Source: Actinosynnema pretiosum
GTDB taxonomy: Bacteria; Actinomycetota; Actinomycetes; Mycobacteriales; Pseudonocardiaceae
Assembly: GCF_024171695.1 (NCBI RefSeq)
Contig: NZ_JAMTCF010000020.1
Location: 1 to 64,000 of the forward strand
Direction: 5' to 3'
Length of the DNA: 64,000 nucleotides
The translations under genes were made by a program, and so were the position numbers. Every line of letters begins with the position of its first letter. The stretch's first letter is position 1. Under the pieces are notes generated by a model. It did no database searches. It was not told where the DNA came from and saw nothing but the letters and a program-made list of their open reading frames with translations. Positions 59,339 to 64,000 of this stretch are shown piece after piece.

Positions 59339-59357
59339 GTCTCAACCGCCTTGAGAC
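59339..59357. promoter_or_regulatory. MerR-type operator
   Basis: GTCTCAA-CCGCC-TTGAGAC is a perfect 7-bp inverted repeat with a 5-bp spacer, and TTGAGTCTCAA (59335-59345) is a second overlapping palindrome. It sits directly before the MerR gene, as expected of an autoregulated long-spacer MerR promoter. Confidence 0.6.
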
Positions 59358-59372
59358 CCCACAGTGGGCACC

Positions 59373-60383
59373 GTGAACGAAGACCAGCTGTACCCGATCG
59401 GCGACGTGGCGCGCCGAACCGGCCTGAGCGTGAGCGCCATCAGGTTCTACGCCGACGAGGGCGTGATCGAGCCGACCGCGCACACCGACGCCGGTTACCG
59501 CCTCTACGACGTGGCCGCCATCGCGCGCCTGGAGCTCGTCCGCACCCTGCGCGACCTCGGCGCGGGCCTGGACGACATCCGGGGTGTGCTCAAGGACGAG
59601 ATGAGCCTGCGCGAGCTCGCGGCGGCGCACCTCGACGTCGTCGAGGACCAGATGCGCAACCTGAAGGCGAGGCGGGCCGTCCTGAGAACCATTGTGCGCC
59701 AGAACTCCGACGCCGGACAGGTCGCGCTCCTGCACGATCTGGTGAACATGTCCGACGACGCCAGGGACCGCCTGCTCAACGACTTCTGGACCGAGGTCAC
59801 CGACGGCCTCCCGATCCACCCCGGCTACCAGGAGCAGCTCCGCCGCACGCGCCCCGTGCTGCCCGAGGACCCGACCGCCGAGCAGTTGCAGGCCTGGATC
59901 GCGCTGGCGGACATGGTGGGTGACCCGGAGTTCCGGACGGCCGTCCACCGCTTCTACGAGCAGGCCTTCGCCACGCCCCGCCCGAACGACCTCACCTCGC
60001 CCAGGATGGTGGCGCTGTCCGAGGAGCACAGCGCGATCGCGATGCGGGCCTGGGAGGCGGAGCGCTCCGGGATCGCGCCGGACTCGCCGGTCGCGCGGGA
60101 GCTGGCCGAGCGCCTGCTGCGGTCGACGGGGCTGATCAGCGCGGAGATGACCGGGCAGAGCATGGACGACGAGCAGTGGGCCGACCTGCGTCGGTTGATG
60201 ACCGAACCGGAGGAGGACCCCGAGGTGCAGGAGGCCGTCGAAGGCTTCGCGGCGGACTTCGGCGGCGTGTTCAAGCCGTTCTTCGCACTCCTGGCGACGA
60301 TCAACGACGTGCCGCTGGAGCAGCTGTGGAACACCGGTCCGAGCGACGCGTGGGTCGCGGCGGCGCTCAAGGCGGGCGGCTGA
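59373..60383 (+). CDS. MerR-family regulator with large C-terminal ligand domain
   Basis: A 336-residue regulator. The winged helix-turn-helix is YPIGDVARRTGLSVSAIRFY, then ADEGVIEPTAHTDAGYRLYD, followed by the dimerisation coil (AAHLDVVEDQMRNLKARRAV). The C-terminal 200 residues are helical (RDRLLNDFWTEVTDGLPIHP and MTEPEEDPEVQEAVEGFAAD) with no Cys metal site, so it resembles the drug- or small-molecule-sensing branch. Start GTG 59373 was preferred (VNEDQLYPIG) because the promoter would place the mRNA start there; GTG 59364 is in frame. No obvious target gene adjoins. Confidence 0.88.
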   Translation: MNEDQLYPIGDVARRTGLSVSAIRFYADEGVIEPTAHTDAGYRLYDVAAIARLELVRTLRDLGAGLDDIRGVLKDEMSLRELAAAHLDVVEDQMRNLKARRAVLRTIVRQNSDAGQVALLHDLVNMSDDARDRLLNDFWTEVTDGLPIHPGYQEQLRRTRPVLPEDPTAEQLQAWIALADMVGDPEFRTAVHRFYEQAFATPRPNDLTSPRMVALSEEHSAIAMRAWEAERSGIAPDSPVARELAERLLRSTGLISAEMTGQSMDDEQWADLRRLMTEPEEDPEVQEAVEGFAADFGGVFKPFFALLATINDVPLEQLWNTGPSDAWVAAALKAGG

Positions 60384-60395
60384 CGGCAGGGTGAC

Positions 60396-60422
60396 GGGCG
60401 GGGGGACCACTCACCCCCGCCC
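60396..60422. terminator. 9-bp hairpin between convergent regulator genes
   Basis: GGGCGGGGG and CCCCCGCCC pair around a 9-base loop that contains the stop codon of the minus-strand response regulator. Confidence 0.55.
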
Positions 60423-61082
60423 CGACACCACCCCCGTCCGCCAGGCCCACGCCGCCACCTCGACCCGGTTGCGCGCCACCAGCTTCCGCTGCGCGTTCCC
60501 CAGGTGCGTCTTCACCGTCGCCACCCCGAGGTGCAGCTCCCCGGCCACCTCGTCGTTGGTCCGCCCCAGCGCCACCAGCCGGACCACCTCCAGCTCCCGC
60601 TCGGTCAACGGCTCCACCAGCGCCGCCGACTCCTCGGCCTCCGCCGCGCCCCGCTCGGGCGCCAGGTGCGCCAGCAGCCGCACGGTCACGTTCGGCGAGA
60701 TCATCGACGTCCCGGCCGCCGCCGCCCGCACCGCCTCCACCAGCAGCGCGGGCGACATGTCCTTCAGCAGGAACCCGCAAGCCCCGTGCCGCAACGCCCG
60801 GTACACGTACTCGTCCAGGTCGAACGTCGTCGCGATCAGCACGTTCACCGGGTCCCGCACCCCCGGCCCGGCCAGCAACCGGGTCGCCTCCAACCCGTCA
60901 ACCCGAGGCATCCGGATGTCGAGCAGGCACACGTCAGGCCGCAACCTCCGCGCCTCGGACACCGCCGCCTCGCCGTCCCCGACGCTCGCCACGACCTCCA
61001 TGTCCGGCTGCGCGCCCAGGATCATCCCGTACGCCGAGCGCATCATCTCCTGGTCGTCCGCGATCAGCACCCGGATGCTCAT
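60411..61082 (-). CDS. LuxR/NarL-family response regulator
   Basis: A 223-residue regulator. The receiver domain has the acidic pair in VLIADDQEMMRSAYGMIL, phospho-acceptor Asp in VCLLDIRMPRVDGLEATR (about residue 55) and Lys in GFLLKDMSPALLVEAVRA. The GerE helix-turn-helix is LTERELEVVRLVALGRTNDE, then LGVATVKTHLGNAQRKLV. Its ATG overlaps the kinase stop (ATGA). The likely target is the divergent ABC exporter, as in many BceAB/MacB-like NarL-controlled systems. Confidence 0.93.
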   Translation of the reverse strand: MSIRVLIADDQEMMRSAYGMILGAQPDMEVVASVGDGEAAVSEARRLRPDVCLLDIRMPRVDGLEATRLLAGPGVRDPVNVLIATTFDLDEYVYRALRHGACGFLLKDMSPALLVEAVRAAAAGTSMISPNVTVRLLAHLAPERGAAEAEESAALVEPLTERELEVVRLVALGRTNDEVAGELHLGVATVKTHLGNAQRKLVARNRVEVAAWAWRTGVVSGRG

Positions 61083-62242
61083 GGCAGCGATGGTGGCAGA
61101 AGGGCGACGACCCGCCACCCCACCCCCGCCTCACCGGGCCCGGCCACCAGCCGCCCGCCCGCCGCCTCCACCCGCTCGGTCAGCCCGGCCAGCCCGAAAC
61201 CACCGCTGCCCAGCACCGGTTCCGCCGCCGCGCCCCCGTCGTTGACCACGCTCACCTCCAGCTCCCCGCCGTCCCCGGCACGCGCGCCCACCTCGACCAC
61301 CCGCACCCCGGCCCCGTGCCGCAGCACGTTCGTCAGCGACTCCCGCACCACGTTCCGCACCACGTCCACCACGTGCGCGGGCAACCGCGTCCCGCGCAGC
61401 TCCGGGTCCACCGACGCGACCGCGCGCGGCGGTCCGGTGAACTCGCGCACCGCCTCGCCCAGCACGTCCGCCAGCAGCTCCCGCTCCCGCGCGGGCGCCT
61501 CGTCCCGCAGCACCGTGATCATGCCGCGCATCGACGTCAGCGCCTGGGACCCGGCCTTCTCGATCGCCTCCAGCATGGTGTCGAGCGCCTCCGGCGACAG
61601 CTGCGCCCCGGTGGACGTGGTGTACCGGACCGCCCGCGCCTGCGCGACGATCGCGGTCACGTGGTGCGCCACGAAGTCGTGCAGGTCCCGCGCGTACTCC
61701 AGCCGCTGCTCCTGCCTGGCCAGCGCGCTCCGGTCGGCGTGCCCGCGCTCGTGCAGCCGCAGGTACATGCCCAGCAGCACCGCGAACAGCATCCCGATGC
61801 CGATCAGCGCCCCCATGTTGACGTGCAGGTCCCGGTCCTCGTCCGCCAACCGCAGCGGCAGCGTGGCCGCGGCGACCACCAGCGGCGGCGTCAGCAGCAC
61901 GGAGTGCAGCACCGGCCGCAGCACCACCACCCGCACGGTCAACCAGGCCAGCTCGATCAGCTCCACCAGGCCGAACGTGTTGTCCAGCCCCACCGGGACC
62001 TGCCGCGACAGCGCGGTGAACCCGATCGTCGCGACCAGCACCGGCAGCACCCACCGGGCCCGCGCCAGCGCGAGGGCTGGCAGCACCGCGCACACCGCGA
62101 TCCCGACCGCGCCCTCCCACCGCTCCGCCGAGCCGACCTCCACCACCAGCACCCCGACGGCGAGCGCCCCGATCAGGGCGTAGAACACCACCGCGGCGAT
62201 CGCGAGCGGTCGCTCCGCCGCCGACTTCCTCAGGCTGGGCAT
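61079..62242 (-). CDS. Sensor histidine kinase, NarL/HisKA_3 type
   Basis: A 387-residue membrane kinase. About five hydrophobic segments occupy residues 15-150 (for example IAAVVFYALIGALAVGVLVV and IGMLFAVLLGMYLRLH). The dimerisation helix has phospho-acceptor His in YARDLHDFVAHHVTAIVAQA (about residue 187), and the ATPase domain has VRNVVRESLTNVLRHGAGVR and GFGLAGLTERVEAAGG. ATG 62242. It is divergent from the ABC exporter genes, with an 18-bp palindrome between, and translationally coupled to its response regulator. Confidence 0.93.
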   Translation of the reverse strand: MPSLRKSAAERPLAIAAVVFYALIGALAVGVLVVEVGSAERWEGAVGIAVCAVLPALALARARWVLPVLVATIGFTALSRQVPVGLDNTFGLVELIELAWLTVRVVVLRPVLHSVLLTPPLVVAAATLPLRLADEDRDLHVNMGALIGIGMLFAVLLGMYLRLHERGHADRSALARQEQRLEYARDLHDFVAHHVTAIVAQARAVRYTTSTGAQLSPEALDTMLEAIEKAGSQALTSMRGMITVLRDEAPARERELLADVLGEAVREFTGPPRAVASVDPELRGTRLPAHVVDVVRNVVRESLTNVLRHGAGVRVVEVGARAGDGGELEVSVVNDGGAAAEPVLGSGGFGLAGLTERVEAAGGRLVAGPGEAGVGWRVVALLPPSLP

Positions 62243-62277
62243 GGCCCGAACGCTACGACAGCTCCCCGCGCGCGCAC

Positions 62278-62295
62278 CTCAACCGTTCGGTTGAG
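62278..62295. promoter_or_regulatory. Palindromic operator between kinase and exporter genes
   Basis: CTCAACCGTTCGGTTGAG has perfect 8-bp arms around TT. It lies 36 bp before the kinase start and 68 bp before the ATPase start. NarL-type regulators bind inverted repeats of this size, so the local response regulator is the candidate. Confidence 0.6.
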
Positions 62296-62362
62296 CCGCT
62301 CCCACGAGCGTCCGCCGCGCGGTTGATCCGCCGCCGCGCCGACCCGACCAGGCTCTTGCGGC

Positions 62363-63136
62363 GTGACGGAACACGTGGTGGCCGAGGCGGAGGCCCTCGG
62401 CAAGGTGTACGGGGACGGCGACAACGCGGTGGTCGCGCTGGCCGGTGTGTCGGCGCGGTTCGCCAGGGGCGGGTTCACCGCCGTGATGGGGCCGTCCGGC
62501 TCGGGCAAGTCGACCTTCGCGCACTGCCTGGCCGGACTGGACACCCCCACGAGCGGGACGGCCAGGATCGGCGGCGTCGACCTCGGCTCGCTGTCCGAGC
62601 GGGAGCTGACCCGGTTGCGCCGCGAGCGCGTCGGGTTCGTCTTCCAGTCCTACAACCTGCTGCCCACGCTCACCGCGTGGGAGAACGTCGTCCTGCCGCT
62701 CTCGTTGGCGGACAAGGAACCCGACAGGGCGTGGGCGGACCTGGTGGTCGGCGCGATGGGCCTGTCCGACCGGCTCGACCACCGGCCCGCCCAGCTCTCC
62801 GGCGGCCAGCAGCAGCGCGTTGCGTGCGCCCGCGCCCTGATCACCCGCCCCGACCTGGTCGTGGCGGACGAGCCGACCGGCAACCTGGACTCCCGCTCCG
62901 GCGCGCGCATCCTGGAGCTGCTGCGCCAGTGCGCCCGCGAGTGGCAGCAGACCGTCCTGATGGTCACGCACGACCCGATCGCCGCCGGGTACGCGGACCG
63001 CGTGCTGTTCCTGGCCGACGGCAGGCTCGTGGACACCATGGAGCGCCCCACGGCGGACCGGGTGCTCGACCGGATGCGCGGCTTCGACGCGCAGGCCGAC
63101 ACCGCGCCGCAGCAGAACCGGAGGGGGGTGCTCTGA
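62363..63136 (+). CDS. ABC transporter ATP-binding protein, MacB/LolD type
   Basis: A 257-residue ATPase. Walker A is VMGPSGSGKSTFAHCLAGLD, the Q-loop FVFQSYNLLPTLTAWENV, the signature LSGGQQQRVACARAL, Walker B PDLVVADEPTGNLDS and the switch His LMVTHDPIAA, all intact. The family powers MacB-like exporters or lipoprotein and antibiotic-resistance systems. GTG 62363. Its stop overlaps the permease ATG (TGATG). Divergent from the two-component genes, which probably sense the compound handled by the transporter. Confidence 0.94.
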   Translation: MTEHVVAEAEALGKVYGDGDNAVVALAGVSARFARGGFTAVMGPSGSGKSTFAHCLAGLDTPTSGTARIGGVDLGSLSERELTRLRRERVGFVFQSYNLLPTLTAWENVVLPLSLADKEPDRAWADLVVGAMGLSDRLDHRPAQLSGGQQQRVACARALITRPDLVVADEPTGNLDSRSGARILELLRQCAREWQQTVLMVTHDPIAAGYADRVLFLADGRLVDTMERPTADRVLDRMRGFDAQADTAPQQNRRGVL

Positions 63137-64000
63137 TGCTGCGCACCGCGCTGCGCTCCGTCCTGGAACGCCGCTCCCGCTTCGTGCTGCCGCTGATCGC
63201 GGTCGTGCTCGGCGTCGCGTTCACCAGCGGGGCCGTGCTCTACACCGGGTCGATCCGCGCGCAGGTCGCCGCCGCGCTGCCCGCCCCCGGCGTTGAGGTC
63301 ACCACGCCGACCCCGCTGTCCGAGGAGGCGGTGCGGACCGCGACCGGCGCGGAAGGCGTTGCCACGTCGAGGGTCTACTCCTACGGCCGGGTGTTCGTGG
63401 TCGGCCGGGACGACGCGGTCGTCGGTCCGCCCGGCGCCGCGATCGGCCTCAACCGGGTGCCCGAGGAGCAGGAGCTGGTCGCGGGCGCCGAACCGTCGGG
63501 CGCCGACCAGGTCGCGCTGGAGGAGGGCACGGCCCGGCGCGCGGGCGTCGGCGTCGGCGACCGGGTCGAGCTGGTCGTCACCGGGACCGTGCGCGAGCAC
63601 ACCGTGTCCGGGCTGCTCAAGGCGGTCTCGCCGGAGCTGGCGCTGGGCGGCACGCTCGTCGCGTTCGACCGGGACACCGCGCGGACCCTGTTCGGCGACA
63701 GCAGGATCGTGCTCACCGCCTCGGCGGGCACCACCAACGAGGCGCTCGCCTCCGCGCTGCGCGACGTCCTGCCCGAGGACGCCTTCGTCCAGGCGGTCGA
63801 CCCCGGATCGGCGCTGTCCGACAACGACAAGCTCGCCACGATCCTGCTCGTGTTCGCCGGGACCGCGCTGTTCGTCTCCATCTTCGTGGTGGCCAACACC
63901 TTCACCATGCTCGCCGCCGCCAGGGCCAGGGAGCACGCGCTGCTGCGCGCGGTCGGCGCGGACCGGAAGCACATCACCCGCGCCGTGCTGGCCGAGGCGC
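63136..64000 (+). CDS. FtsX-like ABC permease, partial at the window edge
   Basis: The first 288 codons of a MacB/FtsX-like permease; the gene runs off the right end of the window. It begins MLRTALRSVLERRSRFVLPL, with one N-terminal membrane helix (LIAVVLGVAFTSGAVLYTGS). An extracytoplasmic domain of about 200 residues follows (VALEEGTARRAGVGVGDRVE and VSPELALGGTLVAFDRDTAR), then the start of the FtsX core (LLVFAGTALFVSIFVVANTF, then RAREHALLRAVGADRKHI). It pairs with the preceding ATPase through a TGATG overlap. Confidence 0.92.
   Translation, partial: MLRTALRSVLERRSRFVLPLIAVVLGVAFTSGAVLYTGSIRAQVAAALPAPGVEVTTPTPLSEEAVRTATGAEGVATSRVYSYGRVFVVGRDDAVVGPPGAAIGLNRVPEEQELVAGAEPSGADQVALEEGTARRAGVGVGDRVELVVTGTVREHTVSGLLKAVSPELALGGTLVAFDRDTARTLFGDSRIVLTASAGTTNEALASALRDVLPEDAFVQAVDPGSALSDNDKLATILLVFAGTALFVSIFVVANTFTMLAAARAREHALLRAVGADRKHITRAVLAEA

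Overview
The window is very GC-rich, densely packed DNA from a single actinobacterium. GTG starts are frequent, several genes look leaderless (a TANNNT -10 about 7 nt before the start codon), and GC hairpin terminators sit between convergent genes. Families such as BTAD/SARP regulators, DUF6292, DUF4132, XRE-cupin regulators and paired NarL-type two-component systems suggest a filamentous actinomycete, most likely Pseudonocardiaceae (Actinosynnema/Saccharothrix-like). That assignment is inference; there is no rRNA or other phylogenetic marker here. I see no prophage, insertion sequence, CRISPR array or complete biosynthetic cluster.

Layout. 0.5-4.1 kb: a large AfsR-like BTAD/ATPase regulator, followed by a long intergenic stretch with two near-identical perfect palindromes before a universal stress protein gene. 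5.7-9.4 kb: a YezG-like protein, an old-yellow-enzyme reductase, a short hypothetical, and an Arg/Gly-rich protein beside a DUF6292 protein. 9.9-14.8 kb: an NAD-dependent DNA ligase convergent with a secreted subtilase. 15.2-18.5 kb: a DUF4132 protein. 18.8-25.3 kb: a MalY/PatB-type C-S lyase, then two secreted TAP-like serine hydrolases that bracket a histidine kinase/response regulator pair. 25.5-30.3 kb: a hypothetical, a sugar isomerase/oxidoreductase operon under a CebR-type box, a TetR regulator, a membrane protein and a Nudix hydrolase.

30.4-45.0 kb is a carbohydrate region. A GH3 glycosidase and TetR operon is divergent from an MFS sugar transporter across a triple half-site operator. 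After four unrelated genes comes a four-gene ABC importer and YicI-type alpha-xylosidase operon behind a LacI-type palindrome, followed by an ArsR-like and a LacI regulator. The region looks built to take up and hydrolyse plant-derived oligosaccharides such as xyloglucan fragments.

45.1-48.4 kb holds the most unusual locus. A 48-codon gene with its own promoter and terminator is followed by three tandem tRNA-shaped RNA genes and then a 721-aa TerD-like protein. Two of the RNAs are perfect class I cloverleaves carrying Leu anticodons. The protein resembles the MXAN_6230/SCO0854 family but lacks RING cysteines. It may be a tRNA-mimic stress or RNA-repair module.

48.5-64 kb: an HhH-GPD-like protein; two XRE-cupin regulators, each next to a SAM methyltransferase and each with a TTGCC-N5-GGCAA palindrome; tandem paralogues with Cys pairs; a hydrolase/DUF664/methyltransferase operon; an SDR/TetR divergent pair with a perfect 19-bp operator; a DnaQ-like exonuclease fused to a DnaX-like C-terminal domain; a MerR regulator; a NarL-type two-component system; and a divergent MacB-type ABC exporter that runs off the right edge.
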